From JANMEB01 sp041745295 (GTDB lineage Bacteria > Planctomycetota > Planctomycetia > Pirellulales > Pirellulaceae), in NCBI GenBank assembly GCA_041745295.1, contig JBGTJE010000060.1, positions 1 to 64,000 on the forward strand: a stretch of 64,000 nt of DNA. The letters are read 5' to 3'. The position numbers and the translations under genes were made by a program. Shown here piece after piece: positions 17,285 through 26,596 of this stretch (positions within the stretch are counted from its first letter, which is position 1; every line of letters starts with the position of its first letter). The notes beneath the pieces were generated by a model that saw only the letters and a list, made by a program, of their open reading frames with translations, was not told the origin of the DNA and did no database searches.

Positions 17285-19318
17285 ATGAAGCACGCCCGCC
17301 GACAGAATCTGCTGAGGGGCATTCCCATCTGGGTTTGGTTTCTAGTTGGAAACGGGATAGTGGTCAGCGCAATTGTGGTCGGCATTTTTTTGTGGTTGGG
17401 CCGTCCCGAAGCGAATAGTCAAACCGCCAAAAATACGTCGCCGAATTCAATAAGCGACAATTCCATAGCGGGCGTCGAACCGACAACCGCCCAAAGCGCG
17501 CGGCAAACGGAATCAGCGATCAAGGCTATAGCCGCATCGGAAATTGCGACCCGCGATTCAGGCGATAAGGCCGAGGCAATGGAAGCGCCCCCAGTCAAAC
17601 CTATCCGCGATTCGGCTGCCGTTGGCAAAGAAAAATCAAGAATTATTAGCGAAGCGATGCGCGGCGTCGTTTTTATCGAGACGCTCGATTCAAAGGGAGC
17701 GCCGCTGGGCTGGGGAACTGGGTTTTTGTTTCATCCTGACGGATTGATCGCAACAAACTTTCATGTGCTTCAGAATTGCTCGTCGGCCAAAGTCGAGTTT
17801 GAAGACAAGGAGCGAGTCCAGGTCATCGGCGTTCATGCCTGGAGCGATCTTGCCGATTTGGCGGTACTAAGAATAGATCGAGTTCCTGCGAATGCCCAAG
17901 TACTCAAATTATCCAGCGAAGAAACACCCGCCGTGGGCAGTGACGTCTTTTCGATTGGAAATCCCAGCCAATTCCGCTTCGTCACGACTCAAGGCGCTCT
18001 AAACGGTTTCTATCCGACACGCGAGTTGCCGAAGGAAATTCGCCCTTCGATTGAAGGCGATCCGAGTTCGATATGGCTGCAACATAGCGCGACGATCAAT
18101 AAGGGCTCCAGTGGCGGCCCGCTGTTTGATTCGGAGGGCGTTGTGATTGGCGTAAACACCTGGATGTTCGAGCAATTTGGATTCGCGCAGGCGATTGGCG
18201 AGTTGGATTTACTTCTAAAACAACCATTGCCGATCGCGGTGACTTTGAAGAGTCTCACGGGCCCAGGAGAAGAATTGGCAACGCTGATTCAAGAGACTCA
18301 AATAGAATGGGAGAAATTCCAAACAAACTTGCAACGGTCTCACCCAACGGAAGTAGAATCCATTCTGAAAAAGGACCACCCGCTGATCAACTTGGCACCG
18401 AAGTTCTTGGATTGGGCGGAAGCCAACAAGGGGAATCCGAACGCGGAGAAAGCCCTTCGGATTGTTGCCTCAGCCTGCATCACAACCCAGTCGCCTGATT
18501 CGCTCGCTCCCGAGATGACGCGTTGCGCGAAATTGTTCTCAGCCGAGTCGGCCGTTTTGAAAAAGCACAGTTTTCGTTCACTGCTTTGGGGGCTGCGAAG
18601 TTACGGAGGCCGACTGTCGACGGCATTCCTTAAGGAAGTTGTGCAAAATTGCGAGGACCGAACGATCAAGGGTTTGGCGACGTTCTCTCTCGCGAGCAGC
18701 CTATCAGTTTCGGACGACGAAAAAGAATTGGAACAGTCTCGCGCACTTCTGAAACAGGTCCACGAGGAATTCGCGGACGTCACTTACGACTGCCCTGAAA
18801 TCGACCATCCCACTCATAACTTGGCTAAGGAATGTGAAGAGCCTCTTTATCGTCTCACAAACCTGCGACTCGGATGCAACGCGATGGAGATCGTCGGAAA
18901 GGATGTTGATGGAAACGAAGTCCGCTTGAGTAGCCTTCGAGGAAAAGTGGTGCTGCTCGATTTTTGGGCTTCCTGGTGCCCACCTTGCCGCTCGATGTTT
19001 GCAACGCAACGCAACTTGGTCAAGAAATATCGTGACCAGCCGTTTGTGTGGCTCGGCGTCTGTACCGATGACCTGAAGACTATTCAGGGCTTGATGGAAG
19101 ATCAACAAATCGCTTGTCAAAACATCGTGGATTCGGGCGAAACAATTTCACAACAGTGGCGAGTCGAGGGAATCCCAGACCTTTATTTGATCGATGCCAA
19201 TGGAGTCATACGCCAACACCACAGCGGAGCGGTCGACCGGAAGGAACTGACTCGCTGGATCGATGAACAGCTCGAAACACTCTTGCAACAGCTGCCACCG
19301 CGGCCGCAGATTGAGTGA
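17285..19318 (+). CDS. membrane-anchored trypsin-like protease fused to a TlpA thioredoxin
   Basis: The product is about 677 aa. The start MKHARRQNLLRGI leads into one transmembrane helix (WFLVGNGIVVSAIVVGIFLW). Residues about 120-330 form an S1-type protease with triad segments NFHVL (His), DLAVLRID (Asp) and KGSSGGPL (Ser). A helical middle region follows. The last 150 residues are a TlpA/ResA-type thioredoxin with WCPPC, a GIPDLYLID strand and the cis-Pro region. GAGGTGAG precedes ATG 17285; 17213 is an alternative start. The catalytic parts would face the periplasm. Fusion of an HtrA-like protease with a redox domain suggests coupled handling of misfolded or disulfide-containing proteins. 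Confidence 0.8.
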   Translation: MKHARRQNLLRGIPIWVWFLVGNGIVVSAIVVGIFLWLGRPEANSQTAKNTSPNSISDNSIAGVEPTTAQSARQTESAIKAIAASEIATRDSGDKAEAMEAPPVKPIRDSAAVGKEKSRIISEAMRGVVFIETLDSKGAPLGWGTGFLFHPDGLIATNFHVLQNCSSAKVEFEDKERVQVIGVHAWSDLADLAVLRIDRVPANAQVLKLSSEETPAVGSDVFSIGNPSQFRFVTTQGALNGFYPTRELPKEIRPSIEGDPSSIWLQHSATINKGSSGGPLFDSEGVVIGVNTWMFEQFGFAQAIGELDLLLKQPLPIAVTLKSLTGPGEELATLIQETQIEWEKFQTNLQRSHPTEVESILKKDHPLINLAPKFLDWAEANKGNPNAEKALRIVASACITTQSPDSLAPEMTRCAKLFSAESAVLKKHSFRSLLWGLRSYGGRLSTAFLKEVVQNCEDRTIKGLATFSLASSLSVSDDEKELEQSRALLKQVHEEFADVTYDCPEIDHPTHNLAKECEEPLYRLTNLRLGCNAMEIVGKDVDGNEVRLSSLRGKVVLLDFWASWCPPCRSMFATQRNLVKKYRDQPFVWLGVCTDDLKTIQGLMEDQQIACQNIVDSGETISQQWRVEGIPDLYLIDANGVIRQHHSGAVDRKELTRWIDEQLETLLQQLPPRPQIE

Positions 19319-19870
19319 GTCACACCGAAGGACGCGACCGGAAGCGAATTGATGTCGAGGACCGGTCGGCCCTCCGCTTGGACGTGCCGGATGGTGCGAC
19401 GGTTCTGGTTCAGCGGTAGTACGCTCAGCTACTCAAGCCAGATGGCCGACCTGGATGTGCTGGCGCGCCGCGGGTGATATGCCGGCGAGCAAACCCCTAT
19501 CGGGCGAGCTCAGCCGACAGAGGTATTCTGTTAAATACATCGGCTTTGATTCGAATTCGGTGCGGTTCAAAAACGGCCACCGTGGATGCGAATGCTGCAC
19601 AGACTCGGCACATGACTTGTGTGCAATCTAAAAAATGTCGCCTCGCGGCAAAGACTTTGAGGACTCGAATCAGCGGAGCGGATTTACGCGAACGAGCCAG
19701 CGAGATCAAAATCGGCGTGCGGGGCGGAAATAAAATCACTTGCTTGCACGTTTTTGGTATCTCCACTGTCGTTCTGTTTCCTGAGTCAGCGCGCGGCCTC
19801 CATTAATCCTCTCACCGGCACGTCGTTTGCGTATGTTTGCTGATCCTAACTCTTAGAAAAAGGAATAAAA
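19319..19870. other. intergenic interval
   Basis: No gene with coding character was identified on either strand. AAAAAGGAA at about 19856 serves the next gene. Confidence 0.5.
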
Positions 19871-20245
19871 ATGAAATCAATGCTAATTGGGCTCCTCTGC
19901 ATCGTCGCCCTGGGGTGCAATGAAAGTAATCCAATGACGACATCGGAACCGGCGGATCGTGCAAACACCGGCGTTAACGTCCGCGACCGTGACAGCACGA
20001 CGAAAACGCCATTGGACCAAAACGAAAACCAAACAGACATCAACATTACTGCCGACATCCGCAAGCAGGTCGTCGATACGAAGATGTCCGTTGCTGCCCA
20101 AAACGTCAAAATCATCACCCAAGACGGGATGGTGACTTTGCGAGGACCCGTGGATACCGAACAGGAGAAACAGAGGATCGACGCGATCGCTAAGAAGGTA
20201 GCGGGCGAGAACAAAGTCGACAATCAATTGGAAATCAAAAACTAG
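19871..20245 (+). CDS. BON-domain lipoprotein
   Basis: The 124-aa product has a lipoprotein signal MKSMLIGLLCIVALGC with lipobox ALGC. The mature C-terminal half is one BON domain (ADIRKQVVDTKMSVAAQNVK, then ITQDGMVTLRGPVDTEQEK and VAGENKVDNQLEI). BON domains bind phospholipid surfaces and are common in osmotic-stress proteins such as OsmY. AAAAAGGAAT precedes the start. It heads the stress-type cluster extending to 22025. Confidence 0.85.
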   Translation: MKSMLIGLLCIVALGCNESNPMTTSEPADRANTGVNVRDRDSTTKTPLDQNENQTDINITADIRKQVVDTKMSVAAQNVKIITQDGMVTLRGPVDTEQEKQRIDAIAKKVAGENKVDNQLEIKN

Positions 20246-20280
20246 TAACGAGACGTCAAGTAATTTCTTTACGAGTACAA

Positions 20281-20409
20281 ATGGAGATTTTCGCATCAAC
20301 TATTTCTCCGTTGGCGGCCATGGGTTTTTCCTTGGTGTGGATGCTGGCCGGCGGCGGAATTGTTGGGGAAATTGTCATCTTTGCTGACGCAAAGATGGTC
20401 GGAAAGTAA
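20281..20409 (+). CDS. 42-aa membrane peptide
   Basis: ATG 20281 encodes MEIFASTISPLAAMGFSLVW followed by MLAGGGIVGEIVIFADAKMV-GK and TAA. It has one hydrophobic helix with a GGG kink. It sits between two stress-type genes on the same strand, where short membrane peptides are frequent. The Shine-Dalgarno is poor. The next gene begins 77 nt downstream. Confidence 0.45.
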   Translation: MEIFASTISPLAAMGFSLVWMLAGGGIVGEIVIFADAKMVGK

Positions 20410-20485
20410 TTTGCCCTGTCTCGCCGCGCGGCGAGTGAGGCCAATAACGAGCAAGTACCTTCACCTATTATTAAAGGAACTGCAC

Positions 20486-21082
20486 ATGGCTACCTCCGTT
20501 TTTTGCACTGCAACATCGTCTCAGACCGACACCATTATCCGGAATTTGAAGGATGCTGGTTTCTCCGGTAACGACATCTCTGTATTGATGGCGGACAAGG
20601 GAGGGACGAGAGACTTCGCGATGGAGCACAACACTAAAGCTCCAGAAGGTGCTGCAACCGGTGCAGGGACCGGGGCTGTTTTAGGCGGCACTTTAGGGTG
20701 GCTCGCCGGAATCGGCGCCCTGGCGATTCCTGGCTTAGGCCCATTTATTGCCGCCGGCCCGATTATGGCAGCGTTGAGCGGCGCGGCGGTTGGAGGTACC
20801 GTCGGCGGCCTGACCGGTGCCTTAGTCGGAATGGGAATTCCGGAACTCGAGGCCAAAAAATATGAGGGAAAAGTGCAAGCTGGTAACTCCCTCATTTCCG
20901 TTCATTCGGAGGATTCTGTCGAAACGCAGCGCGCCAAAGAAGTCTTTGAACGTGCCGGCGCGACGGATATAACGTCGTCCGTAGGTGAAATCACGGTCGC
21001 CCGCAGCGATCGTGCGTCAACGAAAGACGCGCCTTTCATGGGTGAACGCCGACCCGCGGCAAAATCTCCGCCACGAATGTAG
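20486..21082 (+). CDS. glycine-zipper stress-type protein (YflT/ActD-like)
   Basis: The 198-aa product begins MATSVFCTATSSQTDTIIRN, with a ferredoxin-like first part (LKDAGFSGNDISVLMADKGG). It then has a long Gly/Ala membrane hairpin (GAGTGAVLGGTLGWLAGIGA and AALSGAAVGGTVGGLTGALV) and a closing alpha/beta segment GNSLISVHSEDSVETQRAKEV. Similar proteins are annotated as general stress protein 17M/YflT-like or DUF3341. ATG 20486 has AAAGGAAC upstream; the longer frame from 20360 would overlap the 42-aa gene. Its role is unknown. Confidence 0.75.
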   Translation: MATSVFCTATSSQTDTIIRNLKDAGFSGNDISVLMADKGGTRDFAMEHNTKAPEGAATGAGTGAVLGGTLGWLAGIGALAIPGLGPFIAAGPIMAALSGAAVGGTVGGLTGALVGMGIPELEAKKYEGKVQAGNSLISVHSEDSVETQRAKEVFERAGATDITSSVGEITVARSDRASTKDAPFMGERRPAAKSPPRM

Positions 21083-21159
21083 GAAACGAAGAATCAGGAT
21101 CGGCGTGCTAACGGTTGCTGCACCGACGCTGTTTATGTACTCGAACATTGGAGAATCAC

Positions 21160-21666
21160 ATGAAACTTGATACGCTACACGACCTGTATGTGGACGAACT
21201 TAAGGATCTGTATAACGCAGAGCACCAGCTGCTCAAGGCTTTGCCGAAAATGGCGAAAGCCGCATCCGATCCTCAATTGGCAAAAGCGTTTACGGCCCAT
21301 TTGACAGAAACGCAAGTCCATGTCGATCGGTTGGAGGAGATTTTCAAGAATCTCGAGGTGAGCCCCAGGGGGAAGACGTGCAAGGCGATGCTAGGGCTGC
21401 TTGCGGAAGGCAAAGAGGTCATGCAAGAGGACGCCGATCCGTCCGTGATGGATGCGGCCCTTATTACTTCGGCGCAACGGGTCGAACATTACGAAATGGC
21501 CGGGTACGGATGTGTGCGAACGTTTGCGCGATTGCTCGGCGACAACAAAGCGGCGGCCTTATTGCAAAAGACGCTTGATGAGGAAGGAGCCGCCGACAAG
21601 AAGCTAACCAAATTGGCCGAGACCGTCATTAATATCGAGGCGATCGCTCCCGCAGGCAACGAATAA
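21160..21666 (+). CDS. DUF892 (YciE/YciF) ferritin-like protein
   Basis: The 168-aa product MKLDTLHDLYVDELKDLYNA is a typical DUF892 opening. It is a four-helix ferritin-like fold with acidic and His residues suited to a di-iron site (ELKDLYNAEHQLLKALPKMA, HVDRLEEIF, and AQRVEHYEMAGYGCVRTFAR). Members are induced by general stress. TTGGAGAA precedes ATG 21160. It is co-directional with its neighbours. Confidence 0.85.
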   Translation: MKLDTLHDLYVDELKDLYNAEHQLLKALPKMAKAASDPQLAKAFTAHLTETQVHVDRLEEIFKNLEVSPRGKTCKAMLGLLAEGKEVMQEDADPSVMDAALITSAQRVEHYEMAGYGCVRTFARLLGDNKAAALLQKTLDEEGAADKKLTKLAETVINIEAIAPAGNE

Positions 21667-21716
21667 GCAGGGCATAAAAACCCGGGAATCAACTCGCGAC
21701 AAAAGGGGATTGGGAA

Positions 21717-22025
21717 ATGGCGAAGTCCAATAAGGAAACAAAGAGTAACTCGAGAGAACGACGATCCAACATGGGTCGAGTAGGAGGTGCCGCCGCGGGG
21801 GCGGCGCTCGGAACTCTATTGGGTCCAATCGGAGCAGCAGTCGGTGCCGTCGCGGGCGGCATCGCCGGGGCGGAGGTCACTAAACCGGTCCCGAGAAGGC
21901 CTAAGGCGAAACGGAAATCGGCGGTTCGCACATCGCGAAAGGCGATGTCTGCGAAATCCGCGACCGCAAAGGCGTCGGGGAAGCGGTCAGCGACCAAAAA
22001 GAAATCCGCGAAGCGGAAGAAATGA
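21717..22025 (+). CDS. glycine-zipper protein with lysine/serine-rich tail
   Basis: The 102-aa product has a short polar N-terminus, a glycine zipper (GGAAAGAALGTLLGPIGAAV, then GAVAGGIAGAEV) and a tail of 50 residues that is about 40 percent Lys/Arg with Ser/Ala (ends KKKSAKRKK). The tail resembles histone H1-like or DNA-binding tails. A related tail fragment is at 11156-11323. GGGATTGGGAA precedes the ATG. It closes the stress cluster. Confidence 0.65.
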   Translation: MAKSNKETKSNSRERRSNMGRVGGAAAGAALGTLLGPIGAAVGAVAGGIAGAEVTKPVPRRPKAKRKSAVRTSRKAMSAKSATAKASGKRSATKKKSAKRKK

Positions 22026-22038
22026 TCTTTGGACGATC

Positions 22039-22074
22039 CCGCGCTTGCCGCGCTTGCCGCGCTTGCCGCGCTGC
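22039..22074. repeat. 9-bp tandem repeat, four units
   Basis: CCGCGCTTG occurs three times in a row and is followed by a fourth, degenerate unit CCGCGCTGC. It lies 14 nt after the glycine-zipper gene. It creates open frames on both strands that are not genes. Confidence 0.85.
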
Positions 22075-22185
22075 AGGCGGGTGCGTCAATGGTAGGATTT
22101 GTCAATATCTCCCGATCGTCCCCTCGTCTTGGTTAGTCGGCTTGTCAACCGATGCCAGATGAAGTCCTCGGGCGATTGCACTCCT

Positions 22186-23454
22186 ATGCCACATTTTCTA
22201 CTTCTCCCAGTTGGCAGTCACGGCGATGTCCACCCGTTCGTGGCGGTTGGTAAAGCATTGCGCGAACGCGGCCATCGCGTGACGATGATCACCTCCGAAC
22301 CGTTTCACGATGTGGCCGTACGGCACGGGCTCGAGTTCGCGGGTACGCTCACGATCGACGAATACAACTCGTTGATGCATCACCCCGATTTATGGCATCC
22401 CAGCAAAGGATTACACGTAATCCTCAACCGCGAGTTGATGAGCAAATACTTGCCCATCATACTGGCTCTGATTCGCACTCGATACGAAGCGGGAAATACG
22501 GTCGCCGTGGGCGGCTCACTCGCATTCGCCGCGAGGATCGCCAACGAAGTGCTGGGCATTCCCTACGCCACCGCCCATCTCCAGCCAATGGCTTGTTGCA
22601 GCACGAGTGATCCGCCAGTGGCTGCGAATGGAACGAACTTGACCTGGCTTCCCAAGCCGATGATCCGAATAGGGTATTGGTTTGCAGAAAAGTGGCTCAC
22701 CGATCCGTTGATGACCCCCGCGATCAACGAATATCGAACTGCGCTCAGACTGCCGCCGGTACAGCGGGTCTTGACGAAATGGTCGCCTTCACCCCAGCGT
22801 GTGATCGGTTTGTTCCCCAATTGGTTCGGACCTATTCAAGACGGCGGACGGGCATTCCGCCACGCGGGGTTCGTGTTTTTCGACGATGCCAGCGGGAGGC
22901 AAACCCCGGAACATATATCGTCGTTCGTCGCGAACGGAACTCCTCCCGTTATTTTCAGTTTTGGTTCAGCGATGCGGCACGGACGGCCGTACTTCGACGC
23001 GGCGGTCGAAGCGTGTCGAATCCTAAACATTCGTGGATTGCTACTGGGAAAGGGCGGGGAGCAAATACCTGGCAACTTGCCGTCCCGCGTTCGGCAAACC
23101 GATTACGCGCCGTTTTCGGAATTATTCCCACAAGCGGCATGCGTGGTACATCACGGCGGCATCGGCACTGCGGCTCATGCGATGAGAGCAGGCGTCCCGC
23201 AGTTGGTCATGCCGCTTGCCTACGATCAAGCCGATAATGCGACCCGGATGCGACGCCTCGGCGTTGCGAGATTGCTTCACCCGAGGCAGTTTACTGGAAA
23301 GGCGGTCGCGAACCGCTTGCAGGTAATATTGAACGATGTCGGCATGCAACAGTCTGTGAAGAACGTCGGTGAGCGATTTCAGAGCGACAACGGGCTATCA
23401 ACGGTTTGTGCTTTGGTGGAGGAATTGGTCGGTGCGGACGCGGTGCCGGCTTAA
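22186..23454 (+). CDS. UGT-type glycosyltransferase (MGT family)
   Basis: The product is about 422 aa, from ATG 22186 (MPHFLLLPVGSHGDVHPFVA). It is a GT-B fold enzyme of the GT1 family: the N-terminal acceptor lobe starts GSHGDVHP, and the C-terminal donor lobe has VVHHGGIGTAAHAMRAGVPQ and LVMPLAYDQADNATRMRRLG, the UGT signature with the HGG and D/Q sugar-contact residues. Sterol 3-beta-glucosyltransferases and macrolide glycosyltransferases are the nearest known types. The acceptor is unknown. A longer start at 22099 is unlikely. Confidence 0.85.
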   Translation: MPHFLLLPVGSHGDVHPFVAVGKALRERGHRVTMITSEPFHDVAVRHGLEFAGTLTIDEYNSLMHHPDLWHPSKGLHVILNRELMSKYLPIILALIRTRYEAGNTVAVGGSLAFAARIANEVLGIPYATAHLQPMACCSTSDPPVAANGTNLTWLPKPMIRIGYWFAEKWLTDPLMTPAINEYRTALRLPPVQRVLTKWSPSPQRVIGLFPNWFGPIQDGGRAFRHAGFVFFDDASGRQTPEHISSFVANGTPPVIFSFGSAMRHGRPYFDAAVEACRILNIRGLLLGKGGEQIPGNLPSRVRQTDYAPFSELFPQAACVVHHGGIGTAAHAMRAGVPQLVMPLAYDQADNATRMRRLGVARLLHPRQFTGKAVANRLQVILNDVGMQQSVKNVGERFQSDNGLSTVCALVEELVGADAVPA

Positions 23455-23586
23455 CCTTGCGCTAGAGTTCCATTCGTTGTCGGAAGTGACATACAATCAG
23501 AACTACTTGAGGCTGGAGGAGAACAGGAATGGTAAGCCCGCCGGAAAACCAAGAAACAAACGGGCGCTCGAGGAGGTAATGTTTGG

Positions 23587-25356
23587 ATGGCTATCGCAAA
23601 GAACGACGAACCGACGATTCGAAAGCCGCTCCGGCTTTGGCCAGGAGTCGTCGCCGCCGTGCTGCTCTTATTGGTCAGGTTTGTCGTTCCCATCGTCGCG
23701 CCCGACGCCCTTATATATGCGGTATTGGGCGGATTCCTCGGCGGGGTCGCGATCGTTGTGTGGTGGCTGTTTTTCAGTCGGGCACGCTGGTCGGAACGAT
23801 TGGGAGTGATCGTCCTGATGTTCGCCGCGCTGATCGCGTCCTCGCGCGTCATCCACGTTTCGATCGCGACGGGCATGATGGGGATGATGTTCACTTTTTA
23901 CGCCTTTCCCGTCTTGTGCCTCGCCTTGGTCTGCTGGGCCGTGGCCAGCCATCGCCTTTCTGTCGGACCTCGGCGTGCGTCGCTGGTCGCGGCCATCCTA
24001 ATCGGATGTGGAGTATGGACGCTGTTGCGGACGGGTGGTATCAGCGGCAACGGCGGTTCTGATTTCCAATGGCGTTGGTCGAAAACTCCCGAAGAGCTGC
24101 TCTTGGCGCAGACCGACGACGAGCCTTTCACGTCGGCCCGCGGTAGCTCGTCGCCGCTTCCCTCGGATCCAACCGTAGCAGAAAAAGCGGAGTCAACAGC
24201 CGACTGGTCTGGCTTTCGCGGGCTCGAGCGCGACGGCATCGTTCGTGGCGTGCGCATCGAAACGGACTGGTCCAAGTCACCTCCGGTCGAGCTTTGGCGC
24301 CGGGCGATCGGACCGGGCTGGTCGTCCTTCGCGGTCCACGGCGACCTCTTCTACACCCAGGAACAGCGCGGTGAAGAAGAGATCGTCGCCTGCTACGACC
24401 TGACCACCGGCAAACCGGTATGGATGCATCGCGACCTGGCTCGCTTCTGGGAGTCGAATGGCGGTGCCGGACCGCGTGGAACGCCAACCTACAGCAACGG
24501 CCGCGTATACACATTCGGAGCGACTGGAATCCTAAACGCGCTCAACCCCAGTGACGGCGCAGTCGTCTGGGCCCAGAACGCGGCGAACGACACCGGCGCA
24601 AGCCTCCCGGGATGGGGCTTTTCGAGCTCGCCGTTGGTCGTCGGCGACGTCGTCGTTGTGGCCACCTCCGGCGCGCTTTCCGCCTACGACCTCGCGACCG
24701 GCGTTCCACGCTGGTCCCTCCCCTCCCGAGGCGAAAGCTACAGCTCGCCACATCTAATGACAATTGACGGAACTGCGCAGGTCCTGTTTATGGGGGGACA
24801 CGGCGTCACCAGCGTCGTGCCCGCCGATGGCACGCAACTCTGGGAGCACGCCTGGGAAGGAAACCCGATCGTGCAGCCAGCCCAGATCTCGGGTGGTGAT
24901 TTGCTAATCACTACGTCCGGCGCCAGCGGCGCCCTTGGACTACGTCGCATCGCGATTTCGCACAGTCCCGGCGGGTGGACAGTAGAAGAACGCTGGACAT
25001 CGACGGCGCTGAAGCCCTACTTCAACGACTTCGTCATTCATAATGGCCATGCCTTCGGTTTCGACGGTTTTATACTCGCGTGTATCGATCTCGAACGCGG
25101 CAAGCGCAAATGGAAAGGTGGACGTTATGGAAATGGCCAGCTCATCTTATTGCGCGATCAGGATTTGCTGTTAGTGCTTTCGGAAGAAGGCGAATTGGCG
25201 CTCGTCTCCGCGGTCCCGGACCAGTTTAGGGAACTCGCGCGCGTCCCCGCGATCGAGGGCAAGACATGGAACCATCCGGTGCTGGTCGGCGACATCCTGT
25301 TGGTTCGCAACGGACAGGAGATGGTCGCGTTCCAACTTTCCCTCCAGGGCCGCTAA
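23587..25356 (+). CDS. membrane protein with PQQ-like beta-propeller
   Basis: The 589-aa product has four or five N-terminal transmembrane helices (for example PGVVAAVLLLLVRFVVPIVA and GVIVLMFAALIASSRVI). A periplasmic PQQ-type propeller follows, with repeats such as IVACYDLTTGKPVWMHRD, GILNALNPSDGAVVWAQNAA and LSAYDLATGVPRWSL. It starts WSGFRGLERDGIV, the opening seen in many planctomycete PQQ-repeat proteins. Enzyme-specific residues are not evident, so it is probably not a functional dehydrogenase. GAGGAGGT lies upstream of ATG 23587. Confidence 0.8.
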   Translation: MAIAKNDEPTIRKPLRLWPGVVAAVLLLLVRFVVPIVAPDALIYAVLGGFLGGVAIVVWWLFFSRARWSERLGVIVLMFAALIASSRVIHVSIATGMMGMMFTFYAFPVLCLALVCWAVASHRLSVGPRRASLVAAILIGCGVWTLLRTGGISGNGGSDFQWRWSKTPEELLLAQTDDEPFTSARGSSSPLPSDPTVAEKAESTADWSGFRGLERDGIVRGVRIETDWSKSPPVELWRRAIGPGWSSFAVHGDLFYTQEQRGEEEIVACYDLTTGKPVWMHRDLARFWESNGGAGPRGTPTYSNGRVYTFGATGILNALNPSDGAVVWAQNAANDTGASLPGWGFSSSPLVVGDVVVVATSGALSAYDLATGVPRWSLPSRGESYSSPHLMTIDGTAQVLFMGGHGVTSVVPADGTQLWEHAWEGNPIVQPAQISGGDLLITTSGASGALGLRRIAISHSPGGWTVEERWTSTALKPYFNDFVIHNGHAFGFDGFILACIDLERGKRKWKGGRYGNGQLILLRDQDLLLVLSEEGELALVSAVPDQFRELARVPAIEGKTWNHPVLVGDILLVRNGQEMVAFQLSLQGR

Positions 25357-25385
25357 CGGACTTTGTCGAGTAATGTCGTGCCACT

Positions 25386-25670
25386 ATGACAAATCATGCA
25401 TGGGCTACTGCGATTGGACTGATCGGGGTTGGCCTTCTTCTGCTCGCATTTTTCTTAAACCTGTTCAAGTTTCTTCGCACCGAAGGTTACGGATACATGT
25501 TGCTTAATTTCGCCGGGGGAGGCATCGCCTGTTACTCGTCGTTTTTGATCAACTTTATGCCATTCGTCGTGTTGGAGGGAACCTGGGCCATGGTCGCAGC
25601 ATTCGCAATCGCACGACGGTTGATGCGCCCGGACTTAATCAATGTGCCAAACGGGTCGAGGAAATCCTGA
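25386..25670 (+). CDS. CBU_0592-like small membrane protein
   Basis: The 94-aa product has three hydrophobic helices (IGLIGVGLLLLAFFLNLFKF, YMLLNFAGGGIACYSSFLI and EGTWAMVAAFAIARR), the pattern of CBU_0592-type integral membrane domains. The function is unknown. It follows the propeller gene by 29 nt and may be co-transcribed. Confidence 0.65.
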   Translation: MTNHAWATAIGLIGVGLLLLAFFLNLFKFLRTEGYGYMLLNFAGGGIACYSSFLINFMPFVVLEGTWAMVAAFAIARRLMRPDLINVPNGSRKS

Positions 25671-25743
25671 TGTCAGGCTGGTAGAATTCGCCAATCAACT
25701 CGGGACTTCCGAGCTGTCGGTCGCGCGATTTTGAAATGGATCA

Positions 25744-26538
25744 ATGCCAATGGATCATCATGAGGTAGGCAAGTATTGGAACAGCAACGCGGAAAACTGG
25801 ACGCAACTCCTCCGCGCTGGATACGACGTCTATCGCGACCATCTGAACACACCCAGCTTTCTGGCGATGCTGCCGAACGTTCATGGGCTTTCGGGAATTG
25901 ACATCGGCTGTGGCGAAGGAACAAATACTCGCAAAGTTTCCGACCGAGGTGCCAAACTTGTTGCGATCGATATTTCCGAAGTATTCATTCAACACGCAAT
26001 TGAGACAGAACAACGATCGCCTGTCGGCATTGACTATCGCGTGGCGAGCGCTCTCAATCTGCCATTTCCGGACGATCACTTCGATTTTGCGACAGCGTTC
26101 ATGAGTTTCATGGATGTCCCTGAGGTGGGCATTGCCCTGATCGAGGCGCAGCGTGTCGTAAAACCAGGTGGGTTCTTGCAGTTTTCGATTACGCATCCTT
26201 GCTTTGACACGCCGCACCGACGAAACCTCCGCACCAATGGACTTACCTACGCCGTCGAGGTCGGTGACTACTTTCGGAACTTGGATGGCGACATTTCTGA
26301 ATGGACTTTCGGTGCGGCGCCGAGCGAACTTAAGAAGCGCATGAGGAACTTTCGGATCCCGAGGTTTACCCGGACAATCAGCGAGTGGTTAAACCTTGTG
26401 ATTCAGGCCGGATTCTTGGTTGAACGTGTTGAAGAACCCATGCCTTCCAATGAAGCTGTGAAGGCGTGCCCGGACATCCAAGACGCCCGGGTGGTCGCCT
26501 ACTTCTTGCACGTTCGCGCAAGAAAACCCGAGGCTTAA
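25744..26538 (+). CDS. class I SAM-dependent methyltransferase
   Basis: The 264-aa product is of the Methyltransf_11 type: motif I GIDIGCGEGTNTRKVSDRGA, motif II VAIDIS, the LPFPDDHFDFATAF post-motif and VVKPGGFLQFSITHPCF. Two ATG codons (25744, 25750) are equally possible. The substrate is not indicated by the neighbours. Confidence 0.85.
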   Translation: MPMDHHEVGKYWNSNAENWTQLLRAGYDVYRDHLNTPSFLAMLPNVHGLSGIDIGCGEGTNTRKVSDRGAKLVAIDISEVFIQHAIETEQRSPVGIDYRVASALNLPFPDDHFDFATAFMSFMDVPEVGIALIEAQRVVKPGGFLQFSITHPCFDTPHRRNLRTNGLTYAVEVGDYFRNLDGDISEWTFGAAPSELKKRMRNFRIPRFTRTISEWLNLVIQAGFLVERVEEPMPSNEAVKACPDIQDARVVAYFLHVRARKPEA

Positions 26539-26596
26539 TGCTACCAAATTGACAAATCTCCAGCGTGATGGAGCGGCCTGTTAGTTTCTTTGTAGC

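Noticed and set aside
22039..22074. Short tandem repeat as a CRISPR array
   Set aside because: Nine-base units without spacers are a simple tandem repeat, and no cas genes are present.
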